In this document: positions 1 to 6,557 of the stretch, in pieces
Numbering within the stretch: the stretch's first letter is position 1
How the letters are laid out: the number at the start of each line of letters is the position of its first letter
Assembly: GCA_026416775.1 (NCBI GenBank)
Contig: JAOAEN010000019.1
Span: 1 to 11,408, forward strand
Origin: Dehalococcoidales bacterium
Lineage (GTDB): Bacteria; Chloroflexota; Dehalococcoidia; Dehalococcoidales; RBG-16-60-22
Length of the DNA: 11,408 nt
Reading direction: 5' to 3'
Translations under genes and position numbers: made by a program
The notes under the pieces: generated by a model
The model's database searches: none
The model's input: only the letters and a program-made list of their open reading frames with translations
What the model was told of the DNA's origin: nothing

Positions 1-26
1 CTATTGAGCTTTCAGCCCTTATCAGT

Positions 27-49
27 TTAAAGACGGAAAAAGTCTTTAA
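27..49. repeat. Perfect 8-bp inverted repeat (hairpin or operator-like)
   Basis: TTAAAGAC (27-34) is the exact reverse complement of GTCTTTAA (42-49), with a 7-base A-rich loop (35-41). No T-run follows on either strand, so it is not a standard intrinsic terminator. It could be the stem of an upstream transcript, a protein-binding palindrome or chance. Confidence 0.45.
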
Positions 50-103
50 CAGGGAGCGGATGGCCTGTCTCTCATTCACCCCTTCGGATGTTGACAGTTC
101 AGC

Positions 104-130
104 CCGTCTGGAAAGGGAGACGGTTTCCAG
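104..130. repeat. Two overlapping, mutually exclusive hairpin stems
   Basis: CTGGAAA (108-114) pairs perfectly with TTTCCAG (124-130) around a 9-base loop. CCGTCT (104-109) pairs perfectly with AGACGG (118-123). The arms overlap, so an RNA copied through here could form only one of the two stems. No U-run follows. The switch-like geometry is visible in the sequence; any regulatory role is inference. Confidence 0.4.
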
Positions 131-207
131 GAAGGCGGATAAAGTCCATTTCTCTTTGTCCCCTTCAGCCCGAAATCTGTTATTCGCGCCTCTGGCAAGG
201 GGGCAAA

Positions 208-236
208 TTTACTTTCGGGACGCATTGTGTTATAAT
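208..236 (+). promoter_or_regulatory. Strong extended -10 promoter for rpsO-pnp
   Basis: The -35 box is TTTACT (208-213, 4 of 6 to consensus), the spacer is 17 bases, and the -10 box is a perfect TATAAT (231-236) preceded by TG at 228-229, an extended -10 element. Transcription would start near 243, giving an mRNA leader of about 28 bases before the rpsO TTG codon. This is the best sigma-70-type promoter on the plus strand and lies where the operon promoter is expected. Confidence 0.8.
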
Positions 237-257
237 TTTGCGTAAGATAAAAAGAGC

Positions 258-264
258 AGGAAGG
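258..264 (+). promoter_or_regulatory. Ribosome binding site deciding the rpsO TTG start
   Basis: The purine run AGGAAGG lies 6 bases before TTG at 271. Together with the promoter at 208-236 it rules out an upstream ATG at 88, which would add 61 unrelated residues and be encoded largely upstream of the transcription start. Confidence 0.75.
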
Positions 265-270
265 AAAGAC

Positions 271-534
271 TTGGACAAGGAAAAGAAAACCGAAATCATC
301 AGCGGCTTCCGTCGGCATGAGACCGATACCGGAAGCACCGAGGTGCAGGTGGCGCTGCTGACGCAGCGGATCCAGCAGCTTACGGCCCATCTTGCCAGCC
401 ACCGCAAGGACTACCACTCGCAGCGGGGGCTGCTCAAGCTTGTCGGGCAGCGGCGCAGGCTCCTAGCCTACCTCAGCCGGGAGGACATCGGGCGGTACAA
501 CAGCCTCATCAAAAAACTCGGACTGCGCAAGTAA
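271..534 (+). CDS. rpsO: 30S ribosomal protein S15
   Basis: Ribosomal protein S15 binds 16S rRNA in the central domain early in assembly of the 30S platform and contributes to an intersubunit bridge. The predicted protein is 87 residues, against a usual 88-89. The S15 signature is clear: DTGSTEVQ near residues 19-26, then LTAHL (37-41), HRKDYHS (44-50) and RGLLKLV (52-58), with RRRLLAYL following. H40, D47 and S50 match the rRNA-contacting His, Asp and Ser of the family. The start is TTG, chosen because AGGAAGG precedes it and because homologous sequence begins here. The stop TAA (532-534) is followed closely by pnp, the common rpsO-pnp pairing. In other bacteria S15 represses its own translation; here the leader is only about 28 bases and I see no known S15 leader structure in it. 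Confidence 0.97.
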   Translation: MDKEKKTEIISGFRRHETDTGSTEVQVALLTQRIQQLTAHLASHRKDYHSQRGLLKLVGQRRRLLAYLSREDIGRYNSLIKKLGLRK

Positions 535-546
535 GTGTCTACCAGC

Positions 547-551
547 GGAGG
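547..551 (+). promoter_or_regulatory. Ribosome binding site deciding the pnp TTG start
   Basis: GGAGG lies 7 bases before TTG at 559. The alternative in-frame GTG at 535 directly abuts the rpsO stop and has no Shine-Dalgarno at a usable distance. The eight bases GGAAAGAC (550-557) overlapping this site repeat those just before the rpsO start (263-270). Confidence 0.75.
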
Positions 552-558
552 AAAGACA

Positions 559-2805
559 TTGGCAGTCCATACTTTTCGTACCACCATCAGCGGACGCGAT
601 CTGGTTATTGAGACCGGCAAGCTCGCCCAGCAGGCGGACGCCTCGGTTACCGTACGCTACGGGGACACGGTCGTCCTCGTTACCATGTGTTATGCCCGTG
701 AGGTTAGGGAGGGGGTGGACTTTCTCCCTCTCACGATTGACTACGAAGAAAGGCTTTATGCCGCCGGCAAGATCCCGGGAGGCTTTATCCGCCGCGAGGG
801 ACGCCCCAGTGAAGCCGCCATCCTTGCCTGCCGGCTGACCGACCGCCCCATCCGCCCGCTGCTTCCCAAGAACTGGTTCAACGAGATCCAGATCATCACC
901 ACCGTCCTTTCTGCCGATCAGGAAAATCCCCCGGACATCCTTTCCGTCATCGGGGCTTCGGCATGTCTTACCATGTCCGAGATACCGTTTGATGGCCCGG
1001 TCGGTGCCGTCAAAATCGGCTGCATCAACGGGGAACTCGTGCTCAACCCCAAGATGGCAGACCTTGAGAACAGCCTCATTGACGTCGTAGTCGCCAGCAC
1101 CAGGGACAAGGTCGTCATGATTGAGGCCGGCGCCCGGGAAGCCCCGGAAGAACTCGTGCTCAGGGCAATCCAGGTTGCCCACGAAGCCTGCCAGCCGATC
1201 ATCCAGCTCCAGGAGGAGCTGCGCCAGGTGGTGGGCAAGCCCAAGTTACCCGTACCTGAAGCCAGGGTCAACCCGGAGCTCACTGAGGCAATCTCCTGCC
1301 TGGTTGATGAACCCCTTGAAGCAATTCTCAGAATAAACGACAAGATGGAACGCGAGGCAAGGATTGAAGAGCTGATCGACGAGGTTACCCTCAAGCTCGG
1401 CGAGAACTACCCCGAAAAGGATGTCCTTGCCGCGATCAATGCGAAGATACGCGACGAAGTCCGCAGCGCCATTCTGGAGAAGGGACAGCGTCTCGGCGGA
1501 CGTGGGCTGACCGAGATCCGTCCCATTTCCTGCGAAGTGGGCATCCTGCCGCGCACCCACGGCTCGGGGCTTTTCACCCGGGGACAGACCCAGGTGCTCA
1601 CCATCGCCACGCTCGGTTCCATACGTAAGGAACAGCTCCTCGACGGGCTGGGACTGGAAGAAAGCAAGCGCTTCATGCACCACTATAACTTTCCCGGCTT
1701 TTCCACCGGCGAGGTGAGACGGGTGGGCTCGCCGGGCAGGCGTGAGATCGGACACGGGGCGCTGGCCGAAAGGGCGTTGCTTCCTGTTGTTCCCGGCGAA
1801 GACGAATTCCCCTATACCATCCGCCTTGTCTCCGAGGTGCTCAGCTCAAGCGGGAGCACCTCCATGGCAAGCGTCTGTGCCGGAAGCCTTTCCCTGATGG
1901 ATGCCGGTATCCCGGTGAAGAAGGCGGTTGCCGGGATCGCCATCGGGCTGATCACCGGCGATGACGGGTGCTATGCCATCCTCTCCGATATTGAAGGCAT
2001 CGAGGACTTCGAAGGGGACATGGACTTCAAGATCGCCGGCACCCGCGACGGCATCACCGCCATCCAGATGGACACCAAGCTAAAGGGCATCACGATGGAA
2101 ATCGTGGAAAAAGCCCTTTGCCAAGGCAGGGAAGGGCGACTCTTCATCCTGGACAAGATGGACCAAGCAATCAAGCAGAGCCGCCCGGATGTGAGCCGCT
2201 ATGCCCCGCGCATGACCAAGATCAAGATAGACCCGAGCAAGATCGGCAGCGTCATCGGCACCGGCGGCAAGACCATCCGCTCTATCATCGAGGAGACCAA
2301 GACCACCATTGACATTGAGGATGACGGCACGATCATCGTCGGCTCCCAGGATGTTGAAGCCATCCGCAAGGCCGTCGCCATCATCGAAGGGCTGACGCGC
2401 GACGTGGAAGTCGGGGATATCTACACCGGCAAGGTCACCCGCATCCTTGATTTCGGTGCCATGGTGGAGATCCTCCCCGGCAAGGAAGGGCTGGTGCATA
2501 TCAGCGAGCTTGCCAGCTACCGCGTGAACCGCGTGGAAGACGAGGTCAAGGTCGGCGATGAGATCACCGTCAAGGTCATCAGCATTGATAACCTCGGCAG
2601 GATAAACCTCTCGCGCCGCGTCCTTTTTGAAAAAGAAAAACCCGAGCCGTCCAGACAGCCACCCCGACCGCAACCCGCAAGAGACAGCCGGGCCAAGCCT
2701 TCGTCCCCTTCCGCTCACCGTCCGCCACAGCCGCCTTACCGACCTTCCGGGGGATCGCCCCATAAGCCCGGACGGGGTCCTTCAGGACCGGCTCCGCGGC
2801 GCTAG
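559..2805 (+). CDS. pnp: Polynucleotide phosphorylase (PNPase)
   Basis: PNPase degrades RNA 3'-to-5' by phosphorolysis, releasing nucleoside diphosphates, as a cytoplasmic homotrimer. The product is 748 residues. The order is first RNase PH core (about 1-140, with [12 protein letters not shown] at 74-85 in the RNA-gripping loop), all-helical linker, second RNase PH core, KH domain (about 552-612, GTGG loop), S1 domain (about 616-690), then a 58-residue tail. The catalytic core is intact: [20 protein letters not shown], the [11 protein letters not shown] loop, and D483, D489 and K491, which match the metal-site D486, D492 and K494 of E. coli. The tail (691-748) holds about 18 prolines and 9 arginines and is probably disordered and RNA-binding. 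The start could instead be GTG 535, adding 8 residues. It is co-transcribed with rpsO, with dapB 28 bases downstream. Confidence 0.97.
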   Translation: MAVHTFRTTISGRDLVIETGKLAQQADASVTVRYGDTVVLVTMCYAREVREGVDFLPLTIDYEERLYAAGKIPGGFIRREGRPSEAAILACRLTDRPIRPLLPKNWFNEIQIITTVLSADQENPPDILSVIGASACLTMSEIPFDGPVGAVKIGCINGELVLNPKMADLENSLIDVVVASTRDKVVMIEAGAREAPEELVLRAIQVAHEACQPIIQLQEELRQVVGKPKLPVPEARVNPELTEAISCLVDEPLEAILRINDKMEREARIEELIDEVTLKLGENYPEKDVLAAINAKIRDEVRSAILEKGQRLGGRGLTEIRPISCEVGILPRTHGSGLFTRGQTQVLTIATLGSIRKEQLLDGLGLEESKRFMHHYNFPGFSTGEVRRVGSPGRREIGHGALAERALLPVVPGEDEFPYTIRLVSEVLSSSGSTSMASVCAGSLSLMDAGIPVKKAVAGIAIGLITGDDGCYAILSDIEGIEDFEGDMDFKIAGTRDGITAIQMDTKLKGITMEIVEKALCQGREGRLFILDKMDQAIKQSRPDVSRYAPRMTKIKIDPSKIGSVIGTGGKTIRSIIEETKTTIDIEDDGTIIVGSQDVEAIRKAVAIIEGLTRDVEVGDIYTGKVTRILDFGAMVEILPGKEGLVHISELASYRVNRVEDEVKVGDEITVKVISIDNLGRINLSRRVLFEKEKPEPSRQPPRPQPARDSRAKPSSPSAHRPPQPPYRPSGGSPHKPGRGPSGPAPRR

Positions 2806-2833
2806 TGTCAAATTCACAGCGAGGTGAGCGGCG

Positions 2834-3616
2834 ATGGCAAAAATAAGGGTACTTGTCCACGGAGCAGCCGGAAGAATGGGACAGGAGGTGGTGAGGGCGG
2901 TCCTCAGCGAACCCGATATGGCCCTCGCCGGCGGAGTGGACATCAAGAAGACCGTCCTTACCGCACCGGACGGTACCGTACTGCCCTTCAGTACCGACCT
3001 TGCCGGAGCCATTAAAGACTATTCCCCCGATGTTATGGTGGACTTTACCAATGCCAAGGCATCCGTGCCGGCGGTGCGGCTTGCGGCAAAAGCCGGGGTC
3101 AACCTCGTCATCGGTACCACTGGCTTCACGCAGGACGAGCTCGGCGAGATAAGGAAACTTGCCGAGGAAAACAGGATCGGCGTCGTGGTGGCAGCCAACT
3201 TTGCGCTCGGGGCGGTGTTGATGATACACCTCGCCAGGATCGCCGCAAAATTCATGGACCATGCCGAGATAATTGAGCTCCACCACGACCGCAAGCTGGA
3301 TGCACCATCGGGTACCTCGCTTACCACCGCCCGCGCTATGCTTGAGGCAAGGGGTAAACCCTTCCTTCCCCCGGCGGCGGGAGAACACACGATAAGCCGC
3401 GGGCAGGCGGTGGAAGGCATCAGCATCCACAGTGTGCGCCTGCCGGGGCTCATGGCACACCAGGAGGTAATTTTCGGGGCCGCCGGACAGACTCTGAGTA
3501 TCCGCCACGATACCATCACCCGGGAGTGTTACATGCCCGGGGTGGTCCTTGCCATCAGGACGGTGGTAAAACAACAAGGCTTTATCTACGGGCTGGACAG
3601 GCTGCTTGGACTGTAA
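2834..3616 (+). CDS. dapB: 4-hydroxy-tetrahydrodipicolinate reductase
   Basis: DapB reduces hydroxy-tetrahydrodipicolinate to tetrahydrodipicolinate with NAD(P)H, the step after DapA in diaminopimelate/lysine synthesis. The 260-residue length is normal for the family. The Rossmann dinucleotide loop GAAGRMG is at 10-16, VDFT near 69-72, GTTG at 94-97, and the catalytic/substrate segment at 150-161 contains H150, H151, K154 and APSGT, equivalent to E. coli H159, H160, K163 and DAPSGT. The ATG is preceded by GAGGTGAG (2821-2828), a good ribosome binding site. The gene follows pnp by 28 bases and precedes dapA by 27, so it probably shares the operon. The gene order dapB then dapA is opposite to reaction order. 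No residues appear missing. Confidence 0.96.
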   Translation: MAKIRVLVHGAAGRMGQEVVRAVLSEPDMALAGGVDIKKTVLTAPDGTVLPFSTDLAGAIKDYSPDVMVDFTNAKASVPAVRLAAKAGVNLVIGTTGFTQDELGEIRKLAEENRIGVVVAANFALGAVLMIHLARIAAKFMDHAEIIELHHDRKLDAPSGTSLTTARAMLEARGKPFLPPAAGEHTISRGQAVEGISIHSVRLPGLMAHQEVIFGAAGQTLSIRHDTITRECYMPGVVLAIRTVVKQQGFIYGLDRLLGL

Positions 3617-3643
3617 AGTAACAGGTCAAGGAGGTCAGGGGCA

Positions 3644-4537
3644 ATGAAGCAACTGGGCAGAGTCCTCACCGCAATGGTAACCCCGTTCAAGGACAACATG
3701 GAGGTGGACTACGAGCTGGCAAAGAAGCTCGCCGTTGCCCTGATTGATGCCGGCAACGACGGTGTCGTGGTGGGCGCAACCACCGGCGAGGCACCAACAC
3801 TCACCTGGGAAGAGGAGGAACGGCTTTTTGCCGAAATCAAGTCTGCGGTGGGCAGCCGCGGTACGGTCATCGCCTACACCGGCTCAAACAGCACCGCCGA
3901 AGCCGTGGAGGCGACAAAAAAGGCGGAGAAAATCGGTGTTGACGGCTGTCTTTCCGTTGTCCCCTACTACAACCGCCCCACGCAGGAGGGCATCTACCAG
4001 CACTTCAGGACCATCGCCCAGAGCACCAGCCTTCCCATCATCATGTACAACATACCGTCCCGCGTCGTGGTGAACATGGAGCCGGAGACGATTGCCCGCC
4101 TGAGCAAGATAGAAAACATCGTCGGCGTCAAGGAAGCCTGCGGTAACATGGAGCATGGTGCCAAGACCATCAGCGCCTGCCGCGAGGGCTTCCTCATCTG
4201 GAGCGGCAATGATAACGATACCTTTCCCATCATGGCACTGGGGGGCTACGGGGTCATCGGGGTGGCAACGCATCTCGTCCCCAGACAGTACAAGAAAATG
4301 GTTGACATCATCCTGAGCGACCGCATCCGCGAGGCCGCCGCCATCCACCGCCGGCTGATACCCCTCGTCAACGCCCTTTTCTGCGCCCCCAACCCTGCCC
4401 CGATCAAGCTCGCCCTCAACCACCTCGGCATAAGGGTGGGCATCCCGAGGCTGCCGCTGGTACCCCCGGGCGAAAAAGAAGCGGAAAGGATCATTGCCGA
4501 GATCAAGAAGTACCCCATTGACCTTAAGGTCGGCTAG
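3644..4537 (+). CDS. dapA: 4-hydroxy-tetrahydrodipicolinate synthase
   Basis: DapA condenses pyruvate with aspartate semialdehyde, the committed step to diaminopimelate and lysine. It is a TIM-barrel class I aldolase of 297 residues, the usual length. Visible active-site residues are T46-T47 in GATTGEAPTL, Y109 in PYYNRP, Y135 in MYNIPSR with R140 following, and Schiff-base K163 in VGVKEACGN. These match E. coli T44-T45, Y107, Y133, R138 and K161. The best Shine-Dalgarno in the window, AAGGAGGT (3628-3635), lies 8 bases before the ATG, suggesting strong translation. DapA-like folds also include sialic-acid lyases and dehydratases, but the motif set and the adjacent dapB make the lysine role secure. 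Confidence 0.96.
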   Translation: MKQLGRVLTAMVTPFKDNMEVDYELAKKLAVALIDAGNDGVVVGATTGEAPTLTWEEEERLFAEIKSAVGSRGTVIAYTGSNSTAEAVEATKKAEKIGVDGCLSVVPYYNRPTQEGIYQHFRTIAQSTSLPIIMYNIPSRVVVNMEPETIARLSKIENIVGVKEACGNMEHGAKTISACREGFLIWSGNDNDTFPIMALGGYGVIGVATHLVPRQYKKMVDIILSDRIREAAAIHRRLIPLVNALFCAPNPAPIKLALNHLGIRVGIPRLPLVPPGEKEAERIIAEIKKYPIDLKVG

Positions 4538-4588
4538 CAACTCCCGCTTGCCCAACTGCCTGCCAGCAATCGGCAATAAGGGGCTGCT

Positions 4589-5113
4589 GTGAAATCGCTT
4601 TTCAGATGGGAGCTTGCCGGGCTTATTTTCATTGTCGTTGTGGGCGCGGCGCTGCATTTTGTCTTTGACCTCGCGGGGGGGTGGCGTCCCCTTGCCGTCA
4701 TTGCCGCCGTGAACGAAAGCGTCTGGGAGCACCTCAAGCTCGCCTTCTGGCCGGCACTGGCCTTCTCCATCGCGGAATTCTTCTTCGTCCGCAAGATAAG
4801 CCCCAACTTCTTCGCCGCAAGGGCTACCGGCATCCTGCTCATGCCGGTGAGCATCATCGTCCTCTTCTATGGCTATACCGCCTTCATGGAAGATGCGCTT
4901 GCGATCGACATCCTGATCTTCGTCCTCGCAGTGGCCATCGGGCAGTCTGCAAGCTATAGGATACTCACGATGAGACCTCTGCCCGCCTGGCTGAATACGG
5001 GAGGGATAGCCCTGCTCGTCATCATGACAGGCGCCTTCGGGACGATGAGCTTTTACCCCCCTTCCTGGGAGGTCTTCCGCGACCCGTTGAGCGGCGGCTA
5101 CGGGATACCGTAG
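4589..5113 (+). CDS. Small multi-pass membrane protein, DUF6512-like
   Basis: A 174-residue integral membrane protein of unknown function. About five hydrophobic segments are visible (near 8-27, 51-66, 79-98, 104-122 and 137-156). Two conserved-looking stretches resemble what I recall of the DUF6512 family: HFVFDLAG (23-30) and VNESVWEHLKLAFWP (41-55), plus a C-terminal YPPSWEVFRDP and GGYG ending. No catalytic motif is evident, though the polar NESVWEH segment at the edge of a membrane helix is unusual and may be functional. The start is GTG with a weak AAGGGG element upstream. It lies 51 bases after dapA on the same strand with no clear terminator between, so read-through is likely. The stop codon lies inside the 5096-5115 hairpin. 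Confidence 0.8.
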   Translation: MKSLFRWELAGLIFIVVVGAALHFVFDLAGGWRPLAVIAAVNESVWEHLKLAFWPALAFSIAEFFFVRKISPNFFAARATGILLMPVSIIVLFYGYTAFMEDALAIDILIFVLAVAIGQSASYRILTMRPLPAWLNTGGIALLVIMTGAFGTMSFYPPSWEVFRDPLSGGYGIP

Positions 5114-5115
5114 CC
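5096..5115. terminator. Candidate bidirectional terminator hairpin between convergent genes
   Basis: GGCTACGG (5096-5103) and CCGTAGCC (5108-5115) form a perfect GC-rich 8-bp stem with a GATA loop. It covers the stop codon of the DUF6512-like gene and lies 14 bases past the purA stop, so it is placed to end transcription from both sides. Neither strand has a following T-run, so it is not a textbook intrinsic terminator and may act as a 3'-end stabiliser or with a protein factor. Confidence 0.5.
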
Positions 5116-5128
5116 CGAGATGAAGAGG

Positions 5129-6412
5129 CTAGAAAAGCTGCTTACGGACGATGGTCTGCTCGCGGTGTTGCCCTACCGAAATCAGGACGGCGGGGCAACC
5201 GATGAGCTCTTCCAGCCTCCGAATATACTTCCTCGCGTTGAGGGGCAACTCTTTATAGGAGCGCACCCTACCGATGGGCTCGCGCCATCCGGGCAGCTCC
5301 TCATAGACGGGACGGCACCTCTCCAGAACAGCGACGCCTGCCGGGAAATCCGTGATGAGCTTACCGTCAAGCTCGTAGCCCGTACATATCCTGACCACCG
5401 GCATGCTATCAAGCACATCAAGGCGGGTAATGGCGATGCCATCAAAGCCGTTGATGCGGCAGGCAAACCGCGCCGCCACCGCATCAAACCAGCCGCAGCG
5501 ACGGGGACGACCGCTTACCGTGCCGTATTCCCGGGCAATCTCACGGATCTTCTCCCCGGTCTCGTCTTTAAGCTCCGTAGGCATGGGACCGCCGCCTACC
5601 CTTGTCTGGTAAGCCTTATAGACGCCGAGGACATAGCTGAGATACCGCGGAGGGATGCCCGAACCAAGACAGGCGTTGCCGACGGTGGGAGAAGACGACG
5701 TGCCGAAGGGATAGGTGCCGAAGTCGGGGTCAAGCAGGGTGCCCTGGGCACCTTCAAGCAGGACTGCTTCATCCCGGGCAATTGCCCCGGCAAGGAGCGC
5801 TGTCGTATCGCAGATATATGGTGCCCAGCGGTCGGCATAAACACAGTACTGGGCATAAATCTCGTCCAGAGAAAGTGGGCTTTTACCGTAGGCCATGGTG
5901 AGCAGGCGGTTTTTCTGCTCAAGCACGGTGGCAAGACGCTGGCGGAACACCGCCTTGTCAAGCAGGTCTCCCGCGCGGATGCCACAGCGGGCAACCTTAT
6001 CGGCAAAGGCGGGGCCGATGCCTTTAAGCGTGGTGCCGATGGCTTTTGCACCGAGTGCTTCCTCCTGCAGTCCGTCAAGAATGATGTGATAGGGCATGAT
6101 GAGGTGTGCCCGGTCGCTCAGGCGCAGGCGCGAGGTATCAACACCGCGCGCGGTGAGCTCGTCCACTTCCTGCCCGAGCACGGCAAGGTTAACCGCCACC
6201 CCGTTGCCGATGACGGAGACGACGCCGGGATAGAAGACCCCGGAAGGAGTGAGGCGGAGCTTGAATTCCCCGCGGGGATTGACCACAGTATGACCGGCGT
6301 TATCACCGCCGGAAAAACGTACCACGTATCTGGCGCGGGCGGCAAGCATATCAACGATCTTGCCCTTGCCCTCATCCCCCCACTGCGCCCCGATGATAGC
6401 AACAACCGGCAT
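5129..6412 (-). CDS. purA: Adenylosuccinate synthetase
   Basis: PurA joins aspartate to IMP using GTP, giving adenylosuccinate, the first committed step to AMP. The 427-residue protein has the expected motifs: GAQWGDEGKGK at 8-18 with catalytic D13, GGDNAGHTVV with catalytic H41, GTTLKGIGPAF, the LLEGAQGTLLDPDFGTYPF IMP-site segment, GTSSSPTVG, GRPRRCGWFD for aspartate binding, and TRLDVLD near the guanine site. I chose ATG 6412 over the adjacent TTG 6415 because GGAGG (6419-6423) is 6 bases from the ATG but only 3 from the TTG, and homologues begin at this Met. It has its own promoter (6441-6469) and converges with the plus-strand operon, leaving 15 bases between stop codons. Confidence 0.97.
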   Translation of the reverse strand: MPVVAIIGAQWGDEGKGKIVDMLAARARYVVRFSGGDNAGHTVVNPRGEFKLRLTPSGVFYPGVVSVIGNGVAVNLAVLGQEVDELTARGVDTSRLRLSDRAHLIMPYHIILDGLQEEALGAKAIGTTLKGIGPAFADKVARCGIRAGDLLDKAVFRQRLATVLEQKNRLLTMAYGKSPLSLDEIYAQYCVYADRWAPYICDTTALLAGAIARDEAVLLEGAQGTLLDPDFGTYPFGTSSSPTVGNACLGSGIPPRYLSYVLGVYKAYQTRVGGGPMPTELKDETGEKIREIAREYGTVSGRPRRCGWFDAVAARFACRINGFDGIAITRLDVLDSMPVVRICTGYELDGKLITDFPAGVAVLERCRPVYEELPGWREPIGRVRSYKELPLNARKYIRRLEELIGCPAVLISVGQHREQTIVRKQLF

Positions 6413-6418
6413 CAATGA

Positions 6419-6423
6419 CCTCC
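6419..6423 (-). promoter_or_regulatory. Ribosome binding site for purA, favouring ATG 6412
   Basis: GGAGG on the minus strand, within GAGGAGGT, leaves a 6-base spacer to ATG 6412 and only 3 to the in-frame TTG 6415. Confidence 0.75.
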
Positions 6424-6440
6424 TCGCGCAAAACCCATCA

Positions 6441-6469
6441 ATTCTACCATCACCGCACGCTCCTGTCCA
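6441..6469 (-). promoter_or_regulatory. Sigma-70-type promoter for purA
   Basis: On the minus strand TGGACA (6464-6469) and TAGAAT (6441-6446) each match consensus in 5 of 6 positions with an ideal 17-base spacer. Transcription would begin near 6434, leaving a leader of about 20 bases that contains the purA ribosome binding site. It lies in the 140-base gap after pgsA and indicates that purA can be transcribed separately from the lipid genes. Confidence 0.75.
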
Positions 6470-6493
6470 CAGCTAGTTATTCGTCAAACCGCC

Positions 6494-6557
6494 AAAAAAA
6501 CCCGCACTTTACCCCGCATGACATAGCTCCTGAAACCACCCCCGGAGTGCCCTCAGG
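6494..6557 (-). terminator. Possible terminator region after pgsA
   Basis: On the minus strand the pgsA stop codon lies in a hairpin: the outer stem CCTGA/TCAGG (6553-6557 with 6529-6533) encloses an inner CACTC/GGGTG stem (6545-6549 with 6537-6541, one G-U pair) and a 3-base loop. A run of seven T occurs later (6500-6494), about 28 bases past the stem, with no good stem directly before it. The parts suggest transcript-end processing or termination, but the spacing is wrong for a classical intrinsic terminator. Confidence 0.35.

Larger units (their letters stand above)
1..207. other. Non-coding upstream region of rpsO; no gene recognised
   Basis: I see no open frame here that looks like a protein and no tRNA, rRNA or known riboswitch. 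Direct reading shows two perfect inverted repeats (27-49 and 108-130, listed separately), three copies of the 8-mer TTCAGCCC (11-18, 98-105, 164-171) and an orphan TTGACA at 91-96 with no matching -10 box downstream. The region ends at the -35 box of the rpsO promoter. It may be an intergenic spacer, the 3' end of an upstream transcript, or an uncharacterised small RNA or leader; nothing in the sequence decides between these. Confidence 0.5.

Noticed and set aside
91..96. TTGACA as a second promoter upstream of rpsO
   Set aside because: No acceptable -10 box at 16-18 bases downstream.
88..270. 61-residue N-terminal extension of S15 from ATG 88
   Set aside because: The rpsO promoter at 208-236 lies inside it, S15 homology begins at 271, and the extension shows no conserved features.
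463..1182. 239-residue minus-strand open frame over rpsO and pnp
   Set aside because: Lies opposite the conserved S15 C-terminus and PNPase N-terminal core; a shadow.
2579..3577. 332-residue minus-strand open frame over pnp and dapB
   Set aside because: It crosses two genes with strong motifs on the other strand; low-complexity, no recognisable domain.
3884..4732. 282-residue minus-strand open frame over dapA and the DUF6512-like gene
   Set aside because: Antisense shadow of DapA, no recognisable domain, no ribosome binding site.
5120..6418. 432-residue open frame on the plus strand covering all of purA
   Set aside because: It is antisense to a clearly recognisable PurA with intact motifs; its own translation shows no family motif and is the kind of stop-free shadow expected in GC-rich coding DNA.
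6494..6500. Seven-T run on the minus strand as a stand-alone intrinsic terminator
   Set aside because: No stem of useful length directly precedes it; only a possible GCAC/GTGC 4-bp pairing was found, so it was kept only as part of a low-confidence region.
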